Source: Candidatus Nitrosopumilus sp. (lineage in GTDB: Archaea; Thermoproteota; Nitrososphaeria; Nitrososphaerales; Nitrosopumilaceae). From it: a stretch of DNA of 57,452 nucleotides. Of the stretch, positions 23,660 to 31,607 are shown piece after piece (positions within the stretch are counted from its first letter, which is position 1; every line of letters begins with the position of its first letter). The notes under the pieces were generated by a model. It was not told where the DNA came from. It saw only the letters and a list, made by a program, of their open reading frames with translations, and did not search any database. The stretch is taken from assembly GCF_028278985.1 (NCBI RefSeq), contig NZ_JANQTA010000025.1:1-57452 (forward strand), read 5' to 3'. Position numbers and translations under genes: made by a program.

Positions 23660-23809
23660 ATGGGAAAAATAAACATTGCATTAGATGATGATGTGGAAGA
23701 AAAATTTAGAAAAGCAGTTTATCAAAGAATGGGTATGAAGAAAGGAAACATCAGTAAAGCATTAGAAGAAGCCATTGAACATTGGATTAAAACTTATGAT
23801 AAATATTGA
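23660..23809 (+). CDS. 49-residue ribbon-helix-helix protein
   Basis: ATG at 23660 to TGA at 23807-23809. The sequence starts MGKINIALDDDVEEKFRKAV and continues YQRMGMKKGNISKALEEAIE, ending HWIKTYDKY. One strand followed by two helices with the GxxKGxISKALEEAI turn is the short CopG/Arc-type fold seen in many archaeal regulators and antitoxins. It would bind DNA as a dimer. It is transcribed away from the transposase across a palindrome-rich promoter. The next gene starts three bases after its stop. Confidence 0.75.
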   Translation: MGKINIALDDDVEEKFRKAVYQRMGMKKGNISKALEEAIEHWIKTYDKY

Positions 23810-23811
23810 AA

Positions 23812-24300
23812 ATGACTGAACTTGATAACAAATCCAAAAAAGATCAAATTAAAACTAAAAAACCAATATTTACCGAAGATGAAATAGAAAATACGGTTAA
23901 AGCATTCATTTTAGCGTACATACACAATAAAATCAAAATCACCTTCCCCACATCTGACGATTACAAAGAAATTGCCAAGACGGAAGGTAACAAAATCAAC
24001 AATAAAGAAGCACAAGACTTGGAATTTAATGCTAAGGAAAGTTTCATAAATTTTGTTCAAATTTGTAGTGGCAATCTTGATGCCACAGATGAAGAAAGAA
24101 AAGATGCAGTAACAGAACTGTTTGATATTCTATTGCGTGCCCGTTCCTCTAAAAGAATCTCGGGTTCATTTGATGATTATGAATTAAAGAGGAAAATGGA
24201 AGAATTAGAAGATAAACTTGAAGCAACAAATAACGTTCTTACCGAATTAGTGAATTGGCTAACTGAAGAAGCAAAAGGAAATGAAAATGGACTGTCCTGA
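23812..24300 (+). CDS. acidic helical hypothetical protein
   Basis: A 162-residue charged helical protein starting MTELDNKSKKDQIKTKK. A C-terminal coiled coil spans about 40 residues (YELKRKMEELEDKLEATNNV, then LTELVNWLTEEAK). No enzyme motif is visible. It follows the ribbon-helix-helix gene by 2 bp and overlaps the next gene by 20 bp, so the three form one unit. This layout recalls a regulator with a partner protein, but a toxin-antitoxin role cannot be shown. Confidence 0.55.
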   Translation: MTELDNKSKKDQIKTKKPIFTEDEIENTVKAFILAYIHNKIKITFPTSDDYKEIAKTEGNKINNKEAQDLEFNAKESFINFVQICSGNLDATDEERKDAVTELFDILLRARSSKRISGSFDDYELKRKMEELEDKLEATNNVLTELVNWLTEEAKGNENGLS

Positions 24301-24565
24301 TTGTAATTCTAAATTGTATGATTATTTTGATATTGGTAGTGGGTTCACACAATCAATATGTATGAAATGTAAATTTTACCAATCAGATTCACCAGCGTAC
24401 AGATCCAACCCCACACGGTATCGGGATCTGATTCGCAACAATCCCAAATATTTGACAAAAATCGTCAACCGATTTTTGACAGTCAAGAAAAACAACCGTG
24501 GATTTGACAGAACCCTAGAACAATACTCTTATAAAGTACTGGTACCGTACCATACGGTATGGTAG
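24281..24565 (+). CDS. zinc-ribbon hypothetical protein overlapping the radA start
   Basis: A 94-residue protein starting MKMDCPDCNSKLYDYFDIGS and containing a second pair CMKC, that is a CxxC...CxxC zinc ribbon of TFIIS or rubredoxin type. A basic, Arg/Asn/Tyr-rich second half follows (YRSNPTRYRDLIRNNPKYL). It overlaps the preceding gene by 20 bp and runs 7 bp into radA. Nucleic-acid binding is plausible. Because it reads through the radA promoter palindrome, its last residues may be incidental. Confidence 0.55.
   Translation: MKMDCPDCNSKLYDYFDIGSGFTQSICMKCKFYQSDSPAYRSNPTRYRDLIRNNPKYLTKIVNRFLTVKKNNRGFDRTLEQYSYKVLVPYHTVW
24543..24559. promoter_or_regulatory. dyad at the radA start codon
   Basis: TACCGTA (24543-24549) and TACGGTA (24553-24559) form a perfect 7-bp inverted repeat with a 3-bp spacer, ending on the A of the radA ATG. 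Related CGGTATCGG lies at about 24416. It could be an operator or a start-site hairpin controlling radA. Confidence 0.5.
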
Positions 24566-25731
24566 AAGATTTAAGATTAGATAGTTTAGAGGGCGTAGGT
24601 CCTGTAACTACAAGAAAATTATCCGATGCAGGTGTCCACAACGTCATGGATCTCATCGTCAGAGGTCCCGTAGAAATTGCAGAAATAACTGGAATGGAAA
24701 AGGACACTGCTGAAAAAATTGTCAATAAAGCCAGACAACATCTAGTTGATGGTGGTTTAATTGCTAAACACTTTACAAGTGCAAGTGAAATTTACAAACA
24801 TCGTCAAAGTATTGGTAAAATTACAACTGGTACCAACTGTCTTGACACTCTATTTGATGGAGGTCTTGAAACACAAGCACTTACAGAAGTTTATGGTGAA
24901 TTTGGTTGTGGTAAAACTCAATTTGCACATACAATGTCTGTAATGGTTCAAAAAACCAAAGAAGAAGGTGGATTAGAAGGCAGTGTATTATACATTGATA
25001 CTGAAAATACTTTCAGACCTGAAAGAATTGTATCCATTGCACAAGCTCATGAAATGGATCCTGAAAAAGTTCTAGACAACATCATTGTTGCACGTGCATA
25101 CAATAGTGCACATCAAACATTGATTCTAGAAGAAGCAGGTCCTGTAATCGAAGAAAATAATGTAAAACTAATTGTAGCTGATTCTGCAGTTGGATTGTTC
25201 CGTTCCGAATATCTCGGACGTGGAACTCTCTCAAACAGACAACAAAAACTAAATCACTTTGTTCATCTGTTATCTAGAATTGCAGAAACATACAACTGTG
25301 CTGCTATTGCAACAAACCAGGTTATGGCATCACCAGATGTGTTCTTTGGTGACCCAACAAGACCAATTGGTGGAAATGTGGTTGCACATACTAGTACCTA
25401 CAGAATCTACTTTAAGAAATCTGGTAAGAAAAGAATTGCTAGAATGGTAGACAGTCCTCATCATCCTGAAGAGGAAGTAATCTTTGCTCTTGGCGAAGCA
25501 GGTGTAATTGATCCTGAGGAAGCTGAGAAAAAGACAAAGAAAACTACCAAAAAGACAACTACTACCAAAAAGGCAAAAGAGTCTAAGGTCGAGCCAGAAG
25601 TAGAAACTCCTGAGGTTGAGGCAACCCCTGAAACTCCAGAAGTAGAAACTCCTGCAGAACCTGTTGAGGCTGAACCAGTAGATACTACTGTCGAAGCTGA
25701 AATTGATGATGCAGAACCTGTAGAAGAGTAA
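24559..25731 (+). CDS. radA: DNA repair and recombination protein RadA
   Basis: A 390-residue archaeal recombinase of the Rad51/RecA family, which forms filaments on single-stranded DNA and drives strand exchange. The N-terminal helix-hairpin-helix domain (LEGVGPVTTRKLSDAGVHNV) is followed by the core with Walker A YGEFGCGKTQF, Walker B VKLIVADSAVG, and the L2 region ending FGDPTRPIGGNVVAH. The core ends near residue 325 (VIFALGEAGVIDPEEA). About 65 further residues follow: a Lys/Thr-rich block and then an acidic Glu/Pro/Thr/Val repeat ending AEPVEE, absent from most RadA proteins. The start is ATG at 24559 within a dyad. Confidence 0.96.
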   Translation: MVEDLRLDSLEGVGPVTTRKLSDAGVHNVMDLIVRGPVEIAEITGMEKDTAEKIVNKARQHLVDGGLIAKHFTSASEIYKHRQSIGKITTGTNCLDTLFDGGLETQALTEVYGEFGCGKTQFAHTMSVMVQKTKEEGGLEGSVLYIDTENTFRPERIVSIAQAHEMDPEKVLDNIIVARAYNSAHQTLILEEAGPVIEENNVKLIVADSAVGLFRSEYLGRGTLSNRQQKLNHFVHLLSRIAETYNCAAIATNQVMASPDVFFGDPTRPIGGNVVAHTSTYRIYFKKSGKKRIARMVDSPHHPEEEVIFALGEAGVIDPEEAEKKTKKTTKKTTTTKKAKESKVEPEVETPEVEATPETPEVETPAEPVEAEPVDTTVEAEIDDAEPVEE

Positions 25732-25790
25732 TCTTCTCTTTTTCTCTTTTTGATTAAATTATAATATAATTTCAAATTCATATCAATATC

Positions 25791-26846
25791 GTGACTGATC
25801 TCTATAGACTACTTCCTGAAGAAATGGAAGAATTAGTAATGAATTTGGGCTATGAGCGATACCGTGCTGATCAAATTCTTTATCCACTATACTACAAATA
25901 TCCAAAATCTCTATCTGATATTCCTCAAATACCCAAGGCTCTTCGAGAAAAATTTACTGAAGAAGGATATGAAATTGGTTCAAGTAATGAAACACATAGA
26001 GTAGTTAGTGATGATGGAAATACAACCAAACTTTTGTTGAATTTATCTGAGAATCAGGCAATTGAAACTGTTCTCATGCAGTATCCATCATCTAAAGTTG
26101 GAGGACATCCACGTTCAACAATTTGTGTATCGACACAAATTGGTTGTGCCATGGGCTGTGTTTTTTGTGCAACAGGACAAATGGGATTTGAATCTAATCT
26201 GAAAGCAGAGCAAATTGTATCTCAAGTGATTCACTTTGCAAAGTTACTCCAAGAACGTGGAGAACATGTAACTAATCTTGTATTTATGGGAATGGGTGAA
26301 CCATTGGCTAATTATGATGAAATGATTCGTGCAATCAAAATTTTAACTCATGATAGAGGATTTGGATTAGGACAACGTCACATTACAGTTTCAACAATAG
26401 GAATCACATCTGGAATTGACAAACTTGCAGAAGAAAACTTGCAAATTGGTTTAGCAATTTCTTTACATGCACCAAATGATGACTTGAGAAAGAAACTTGT
26501 TCCTACTGCAGGACCAAATAGTGTTCAAGAAATTATTGAAGCTGGAAGAAGATATTACAAAAAAACAGGGCGTCGTGTTACTTTCGAGTATGCATTAATG
26601 AAAGGAATTAATGATTCTCCCGAGATTGCAGAAGAATTAGCATGGCTTTTACAGGGAAATGGTTCACATGTAAACATAATTCCAATAAATCCTACAGCAG
26701 GAGACTTTAGAAGACCAGATGAGGATAGTGTTTTGGAATTTGAGAGAATCTTGTATAATGCTGGTGTAAATTGTACAGTGCGTGTTGAGAAAGGAACTGA
26801 GATCTCAGCTGCATGTGGCCAGCTTCGAACTGATATTGTAGGATAA
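25791..26846 (+). CDS. rlmN: RlmN-like 23S rRNA A2503 methyltransferase
   Basis: A 351-residue radical SAM methyltransferase of the RlmN/Cfr family, which in bacteria methylates C2 of A2503 in 23S rRNA and A37 of some tRNAs. The N-terminal helical domain is present (YRADQILYPLYYKYPKSLSD). The cluster motif is CAMGCVFCATG. SGGxP-like MGMGEPLANYDEM follows, with SLHAPNDDLRKKLVP. The Cys that carries the methyl group is in SAACGQLR near the C-terminus. It starts with GTG at 25791. The gene is mainly bacterial and is likely an old transfer (inference). Confidence 0.93.
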   Translation: MTDLYRLLPEEMEELVMNLGYERYRADQILYPLYYKYPKSLSDIPQIPKALREKFTEEGYEIGSSNETHRVVSDDGNTTKLLLNLSENQAIETVLMQYPSSKVGGHPRSTICVSTQIGCAMGCVFCATGQMGFESNLKAEQIVSQVIHFAKLLQERGEHVTNLVFMGMGEPLANYDEMIRAIKILTHDRGFGLGQRHITVSTIGITSGIDKLAEENLQIGLAISLHAPNDDLRKKLVPTAGPNSVQEIIEAGRRYYKKTGRRVTFEYALMKGINDSPEIAEELAWLLQGNGSHVNIIPINPTAGDFRRPDEDSVLEFERILYNAGVNCTVRVEKGTEISAACGQLRTDIVG

Positions 26847-26867
26847 TTTTCACAATTTTGTCCTAAG

Positions 26868-26877
26868 TCTTAAAATA
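26868..26877 (+). promoter_or_regulatory. TATA box of the rpl21e operon
   Basis: TCTTAAAATA is centred about 29 nt before the ATG at 26902, fitting a leaderless start of the rpl21e-rpoF-DUF655-ksgA transcript. Confidence 0.5.
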
Positions 26878-26901
26878 GGGCATTGGAAGGTTCAACACTA
26901 C

Positions 26902-27201
26902 ATGGCAACTAAAAAGTCTCATGGTCGTTCACATGGATTTAAGCACAAATCCCGATCTGTAATGAAGAAAAAGGCTCCAAGAGGTGTCTCATTCCTATTG
27001 CGTGAATACCAAGAAGGCCAACAAGCACTTGTCATTATTGATCCAAGACAGCACAAAGGATTGCCACACAGAAGATATCATGGAAAAGTTGGTGTAATTA
27101 CTAACATCGGAAGACGTGCAATTACTCTTGATGTGAAATTAGGTGATAAATCGAAAACCTTAATCACTAGATTGGATCACATTAAACCATTCGGTGTATA
27201 G
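26902..27201 (+). CDS. rpl21e: ribosomal protein L21e
   Basis: A 99-residue basic protein of the large ribosomal subunit, archaeal and eukaryotic type. The family signatures are GRSHGFKHKSRSVMKKK at the start, DPRQHKGLPHRRYHGKVGVI in the middle and RAITLDVKLGDKSKTL. It is first in a conserved archaeal run with rpoF two bases downstream. Confidence 0.96.
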   Translation: MATKKSHGRSHGFKHKSRSVMKKKAPRGVSFLLREYQEGQQALVIIDPRQHKGLPHRRYHGKVGVITNIGRRAITLDVKLGDKSKTLITRLDHIKPFGV

Positions 27202-27203
27202 AG

Positions 27204-27530
27204 ATGGAAGAAGTAAAAAAGAAACAGGCTATTTCTCTTTCAGAAGTAAAAGAAATTCTAAGTAAAGTAGATCCTGAAGAGATGGACCAAATTCAACGTT
27301 GGACTCATGATTATGTTTCTAAGTTTGTATCAATAGAACCAAAAGATGCAAAAGATATGAAAAAGAAACTCATCAAAGAATGTGAATTAACAGAAGAAGA
27401 AGCTGTTGAAATTGTTAACATTAGACCAACTAGTATGGCAGAATTACGTTCCTTTACCTTTGGTTGGAAAAAACTAATTCTTGCAGAAACTCTAGAAAAA
27501 ATGCTCAAAATTATCAAGGAGCATTCTTAA
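27204..27530 (+). CDS. rpoF: DNA-directed RNA polymerase subunit F (Rpo4)
   Basis: A 108-residue homologue of eukaryotic Rpb4, which with Rpo7 forms the polymerase stalk. The helical pattern and the C-terminal HRDC-like region (LTEEEAVEIVNIRPTSMAEL) match the family. L21e followed by RpoF is an arrangement conserved across archaea and supports the call. It begins 2 bp after rpl21e. Confidence 0.93.
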   Translation: MEEVKKKQAISLSEVKEILSKVDPEEMDQIQRWTHDYVSKFVSIEPKDAKDMKKKLIKECELTEEEAVEIVNIRPTSMAELRSFTFGWKKLILAETLEKMLKIIKEHS

Positions 27531-27552
27531 TCTTTTAGGAGCGAATTTTATT

Positions 27553-28119
27553 TTGTATAGGGCAAACAACCCACCTAGAAAATATGAGGAACATGCATAC
27601 GTTCTTGATTTTAATCCACGTGGCAAATCAAATACTGTTAGAGGAAGAGAAGGAGTAATTGTGACTGCTATTGGTGAAGATAGACTAACACTATTAGAAA
27701 TACTTGGAGTAGAAAATTCAACTTTTGATGTAGGAGAAAAAATCTACATTGGAAAAGAAGGAAGAACAAAAGTAATGTCAGTACTAGGTAAAATGGAATA
27801 TGAAAAAATTTCTTCATCAGCTCAAACTGAACTTTCAGCTGTAGTTGAAAATATTGTAACTACAAATGAAGAAAAATTTGTTGAATATCTAAACAATGCC
27901 AGACCATTAACACCAAGAATTCATGCACTTGAATTAATTCCAGGAATTGGCAAGACATACATGAAAACAATGCTTGAAGAACGTGAGAAACAAAAGTTTG
28001 CAAGTTATGAAGACTTGCAAGAAAGAGTTGGATTCAAAGAACCAATTAAACACATTACAGAACGAATAATTGATGAAATCACTGGCGAAAGCAGAATGAA
28101 TCTCTTTGTTAAGAGATGA
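27553..28119 (+). CDS. DUF655 RNA-binding protein
   Basis: A 188-residue protein of the archaeal DUF655 family. It has an OB-like N-terminal half (YEEHAYVLDFNPRGKSNTVR) and a helix-hairpin-helix in the second half (RIHALELIPGIGKTYMKTML). The family is nearly always next to rpl21e, rpoF and ksgA, so a role in ribosome or tRNA maturation is likely but unproved. The start is TTG at 27553. Its stop overlaps the ksgA ATG (ATGA). Confidence 0.88.
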   Translation: MYRANNPPRKYEEHAYVLDFNPRGKSNTVRGREGVIVTAIGEDRLTLLEILGVENSTFDVGEKIYIGKEGRTKVMSVLGKMEYEKISSSAQTELSAVVENIVTTNEEKFVEYLNNARPLTPRIHALELIPGIGKTYMKTMLEEREKQKFASYEDLQERVGFKEPIKHITERIIDEITGESRMNLFVKR

Positions 28120-28820
28120 TAAAGAGAAGACGCCTAGGACAACACTTTCTCAACTCTGAAATCATAGGAAAAAAGATTGTTTCTGAGGCTAAAATCACAA
28201 AAAATGATATTGTTTTTGAGGTTGGAACTGGAAAGGGTATCTTAACTCCATTACTTTGTAAAAAAGCATTCAAGGTCATCTCAGTGGATGCAGATGAACA
28301 GTTGATAAAATATGCAAAATCTAAATTCTCTCAAATTGACAATCTTGTACTCAAATCAGGAGATGGTTTTAAGAAAAAAGACTCTTTTACAATATTTGTC
28401 TCAAATTTACCCTATTCTAGAAGCAAAGATGCAGTAGAATGGCTAGCTCAAACAAGCTTTTCTCATGGTGTAGTGATGGTTCAAAAAGAGTTTGCCCAAA
28501 AACTTGTCACAAAAAATTTGAAGGATCGAAAAGCAATCAGCATTATTGCAGAATATTGTTTTAAGATTGACACTGTGCTTAAAGTAAGTAAAAATAATTT
28601 TTCACCCCCACCAAAAATTGATTCTGTTGTACTCAAAATAAAACAAAAAGCAAATATGGATAAAAAAACTATTCAAACAATTAACAAAATTTTCTCTTAT
28701 AGAAGAAAAACAGTAAAAAATATTTTAAAACAATTTGGAATAGATAGTGAAAATGATAAACGAGTAGATGATCTTTTGGGAGCTGAAATAGTTGAGCTTG
28801 CAAGACAAATTCAAAAATGA
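28116..28820 (+). CDS. ksgA: 16S rRNA dimethyladenosine transferase KsgA
   Basis: A 234-residue Rossmann methyltransferase, shorter than bacterial KsgA (about 270). It dimethylates two adjacent adenines in the last helix of 16S rRNA during small-subunit assembly. Motifs are RRRLGQHFLNS, the SAM loop VFEVGTGKGILTPLL, and IFVSNLPYSRSKDAVEWL, where the usual NLPYxIS is NLPYSRS. FSPPPKIDSVVLKI completes the family pattern. The C-terminal helical domain is reduced. It overlaps the DUF655 gene by four bases and the next methyltransferase gene by 29. Confidence 0.93.
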   Translation: MIKRRRLGQHFLNSEIIGKKIVSEAKITKNDIVFEVGTGKGILTPLLCKKAFKVISVDADEQLIKYAKSKFSQIDNLVLKSGDGFKKKDSFTIFVSNLPYSRSKDAVEWLAQTSFSHGVVMVQKEFAQKLVTKNLKDRKAISIIAEYCFKIDTVLKVSKNNFSPPPKIDSVVLKIKQKANMDKKTIQTINKIFSYRRKTVKNILKQFGIDSENDKRVDDLLGAEIVELARQIQK

Positions 28821-29328
28821 TGAATATCCTCCATCTGAGGATACTTTTTTCATTGCAAATAACATTGAAAATGAAAAAGGAAATTATGCATTAGATATTG
28901 GAAGTGGCTCTGGTTATCTTACAAAACTATTAACTGAAAATTTCAAGTTTGTAGTGGGAACTGATATTAATTTTGAAGTATTAAAGAATCAAACTTACAA
29001 GACATCAAATTTAATTTGCTGTAATGGTTCTGATGCTCTATACATTCAATTTGATTTTGTTGTCTGTAATTTGCCATATCTGGCAACTGAAGAAATTATA
29101 GATATTGCAACTGATGGAGGTGCAGAAGGATTTGAGATTCCAAAAAAGATTTTTGATTCAGTTATTCCTCTGATTAAAGAAAATGGAAAATTTGTGTTTG
29201 TAACGTCTTCGCTTTCCAACTATGAGAAACTCATCAATTACGCACAAAAATTAGGCTTGAAAACTGAAATCATTGCAAAAAAGAAACTATTCTTTGAAGA
29301 GCTGATTTTAGTAAAGGCTGAAAAATAA
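28792..29328 (+). CDS. HemK/Mtq2-like methyltransferase
   Basis: A 178-residue class I methyltransferase of the archaeal HemK/Mtq2 group, expected to methylate the Gln of the GGQ motif of release factor aRF1, or a lysine in some relatives. The SAM loop ALDIGSGSGYLTKLL and the early EYPPSEDTFF, a hallmark of Mtq2, are present. The catalytic NPPY is NLPY here (FVVCNLPYLATEE), so the substrate or rate may differ. Start is TTG at 28792 or 28798, inside the ksgA end. The pair is coupled. Confidence 0.82.
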   Translation: MSLQDKFKNDEYPPSEDTFFIANNIENEKGNYALDIGSGSGYLTKLLTENFKFVVGTDINFEVLKNQTYKTSNLICCNGSDALYIQFDFVVCNLPYLATEEIIDIATDGGAEGFEIPKKIFDSVIPLIKENGKFVFVTSSLSNYEKLINYAQKLGLKTEIIAKKKLFFEELILVKAEK

Positions 29329-30381
29329 TTATTTTCTTAGATTTTCTTTTGCGTACTGTATAATTGCATCAGTCATTTGAGTAGTTGATGCATTACCGCC
29401 AATATCCCATGTTACTGCTTTTCCTTCATTGATTACTTTGTCTGTTGCATCAAAAATAGCATCTCTGATTTCTCTTTCACCAAGATAATCCGCCATCCAT
29501 GCTCCTGATAGAACTGTTGCTGTTGGATTTACTTTGTTTTGTCCTGCAAATTGTGGTGCACTCCCATGTGCTGCTTCAAACATTGCATAATTGTCTCCAA
29601 TATTTGCTGAATAAATTAATCCAATTGATCCTACAAGTGCTGAAGCTAATTCAGAAATAATATCCATAAACAAATTTGTACTTACCAATACTGAACCATT
29701 AAACTGATCAGTTGCAATAACCATTTGCTGTGCCATATTATCGATGTAAATTTCTGACAATTCAATTTCAGTTCCCTCAACAGCTTTTTGTGTTTCATCC
29801 CAAAAAATTCCATCAGTTTGTTTTAGAATATTTCTTTTTGTTACTGCCACCATTTTTTTCATATTGAATTTATTTGCCCAATCTACTGCTGAATCAACCA
29901 GCCTTCTACTTCCATGTCTTGTAATTTTTCTAATTGCAATTGCTGCATCATCTGTAATTTTTGCCTCTACTCCAGTATAGAGTCCTTCAGTTGCTTCTCT
30001 AAAACAAACACAGTCCAGTTTTCTATCTGGTGTCAATCTATCATAGGTCTTTGTTGGTCTAATGTTTGCGTAAAGATCAAATTTCTGCCTTAATGTTACT
30101 GCTACACTTCTAGGTGCACCTGGAACAGGAATTGTAGTTGTTGGACCCTTGAAACAACAATCAGTTTCTTCTAAAATCTTCATGGTTGCATCAGGAATGT
30201 ATGATGGATCTTTTCTACCGTTTTTGTCCCATTGCTCTGAGCCTGCCTCACACAAAATAAGTTCAGATTGAAAATTACATTCTTTTAGAACTTTGAGCAT
30301 GGAATCTACAACTTCAGGTCCAATTCCATCTCCTTTCATAACTGCAGCTTTTTTGCTCAAAACTGCAAGTTTTTGAGTCAA
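29329..30381 (-). CDS. icd: isocitrate/isopropylmalate dehydrogenase family enzyme
   Basis: A 350-residue beta-decarboxylating dehydrogenase. It has the N-terminal MKGDGIGPEVVDSMLKVL, the substrate arginines in VTLRQKFDLYANIRP and CFREATEGLYTG, and the cofactor region AAHGSAPQFAGQNKVNPTAT. The mixture is closest to isocitrate dehydrogenase, which would supply 2-oxoglutarate and reducing power in the oxidative branch of the citric acid cycle. The residues that contact the 2'-phosphate of NADP in the E. coli enzyme (Lys, Tyr after AP) are Gln and Phe, so NAD+ use is possible. Isopropylmalate or homoisocitrate activity cannot be excluded. It starts with TTG. Confidence 0.85.
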   Translation of the reverse strand: MTQKLAVLSKKAAVMKGDGIGPEVVDSMLKVLKECNFQSELILCEAGSEQWDKNGRKDPSYIPDATMKILEETDCCFKGPTTTIPVPGAPRSVAVTLRQKFDLYANIRPTKTYDRLTPDRKLDCVCFREATEGLYTGVEAKITDDAAIAIRKITRHGSRRLVDSAVDWANKFNMKKMVAVTKRNILKQTDGIFWDETQKAVEGTEIELSEIYIDNMAQQMVIATDQFNGSVLVSTNLFMDIISELASALVGSIGLIYSANIGDNYAMFEAAHGSAPQFAGQNKVNPTATVLSGAWMADYLGEREIRDAIFDATDKVINEGKAVTWDIGGNASTTQMTDAIIQYAKENLRK

Positions 30382-30469
30382 TTATTATTTAATTCTACCT
30401 TGTTAATCAAAAATTTCTACATAATTTCTATAGAGATGATTTAATACCTAATTTCATAAAATCAATTCA

Positions 30470-31216
30470 TTGCAGATAGTTCAAATCTCTGATCTTCATA
30501 TCGGTTCACAATTTTTACAAGAGAAATTTGATATCTTGGTTAAAGAGGTAAATGATCTAAACCCTGATGTGATTGTCATCACAGGTGATCTTACAAATGA
30601 GGGATTAATGAAAGAATATGAAAAATGCAAAGAACTTCTTACTCAATTTAATACAAAAAAAATTATTGCAATTAGTGGTAATCATGATTATAGAAATACG
30701 GGCTATTTACTATTCAAAAGATATTTTCCATTTGAAACAATCAATGAACTAAGTGATGATGTAGTTCTAGTAACTGTTGGAACTGCAAGACCTGATAGAA
30801 ATGAAGGTGAAGTTGGTTATAGACAAAATCTCTGGTTAGAAAGAACCATGAAAAAATACAAAGATAAAATAAAGATTGTTGCAATGCATCATCATCTCAT
30901 TGCAATTCCTGATACTGGTTCTGATCAACTAACAGTAGTTGATGCTGGAGATGTTTTACGAACTGTTTTAGAAACTAATGTTGATGTTGTTCTTTGTGGT
31001 CACAAACACAGACCTTGGGCATGGAATTTTGGTAAACTCAACGTAGTAAATGCTGGAACTGCAACTTCTGAACGTGTAAGGGGATTGTTTGAGAACACGT
31101 ACAATATTCTGACAATTTCTGGTGGTGAAGTCCATGTTGATCTTAAGATTGTAGGTGGTGAAAGACTGCCTATACGTGAAATTGTTGATAATTATAGCCA
31201 ATTTCACGACGATTGA
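30470..31216 (+). CDS. CpdA-like metallophosphoesterase
   Basis: A 248-residue calcineurin-type phosphoesterase with a binuclear metal site. The five blocks are visible: DLHIGS at the N-terminus, VIVITGDLTN, AISGNHDYR, AMHHHLI and LCGHKHRPW. It resembles class III cyclic nucleotide phosphodiesterases (CpdA/Icc), but the substrate cannot be set from sequence. The start is TTG at 30470, five codons before the first metal ligand; TTAATACC lies about 26 nt upstream. It is transcribed divergently from the dehydrogenase gene. Confidence 0.85.
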   Translation: MQIVQISDLHIGSQFLQEKFDILVKEVNDLNPDVIVITGDLTNEGLMKEYEKCKELLTQFNTKKIIAISGNHDYRNTGYLLFKRYFPFETINELSDDVVLVTVGTARPDRNEGEVGYRQNLWLERTMKKYKDKIKIVAMHHHLIAIPDTGSDQLTVVDAGDVLRTVLETNVDVVLCGHKHRPWAWNFGKLNVVNAGTATSERVRGLFENTYNILTISGGEVHVDLKIVGGERLPIREIVDNYSQFHDD

Positions 31217-31217
31217 A

Positions 31218-31226
31218 TTTATTTAC
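31218..31226 (+). promoter_or_regulatory. TATA box of tRNA-Ser
   Basis: TTTATTTAC is centred about 28 nt before the first base of the tRNA gene at 31250. Confidence 0.4.
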
Positions 31227-31249
31227 AGATTAATTATGACCATCTTTGT

Positions 31250-31336
31250 GCGGGGATCGCCTAGCCTGGTAGGGCGTGGGATTGCTAATCCCATGTCCGC
31301 AAGGACACGGGGGTTCAAATCCCCCTCCCCGCGCCA
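31250..31336 (+). tRNA. tRNA-Ser(GCT), CCA encoded
   Basis: The acceptor GCGGGGA (31250-31256) pairs with TCCCCGC (31326-31332), followed by discriminator G and an encoded CCA. The D arm is GCC-TAGCCTGGTAG-GGC. The anticodon stem TGGGA/TCCCA holds loop TTGCTAA with anticodon GCT, which reads AGC and AGU serine codons. The long variable arm TGTCC-GCAA-GGACA is the class II feature of serine tRNAs. The T arm is GGGGG-TTCAAAT-CCCCC. No intron is seen. Confidence 0.97.
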
Positions 31337-31372
31337 TTAAACCTTAATAGACCAAAACGCAAAGTTTTACCA

Positions 31373-31534
31373 ATGGGACGAAGAAAAACTCAAAAAATTA
31401 TACGTACTGGTCCTAAAAATGCAACAACAGGAATGTGTCCTGTATGTAAAACAATTGGCAAAGTGTTCATCTTAGGCCCTCCAGGAGAAGAGAGAGCCAA
31501 ATGCGAGAAATGTCGTCAAGAATTTGAATTATAG
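31373..31534 (+). CDS. 53-residue double-CxxC zinc-ribbon protein
   Basis: ATG at 31373 to TAG at 31532-31534. The protein has a basic start (MGRRKTQKIIRTGPKN), CPVC, a loop with LGPPGEERA and CEKC near the end. This is a single four-cysteine zinc ribbon resembling those of small ribosome- or transcription-associated archaeal proteins. It lies 36 bp after the tRNA gene and may be co-transcribed. I do not assign a family. Confidence 0.65.
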   Translation: MGRRKTQKIIRTGPKNATTGMCPVCKTIGKVFILGPPGEERAKCEKCRQEFEL

Positions 31535-31607
31535 TTCAAAAAGCTAACCTGTCCATCAAAATATTTACCCATAACTTTTTAAGACAATTTTTTCCTGATA
31601 GATAATC

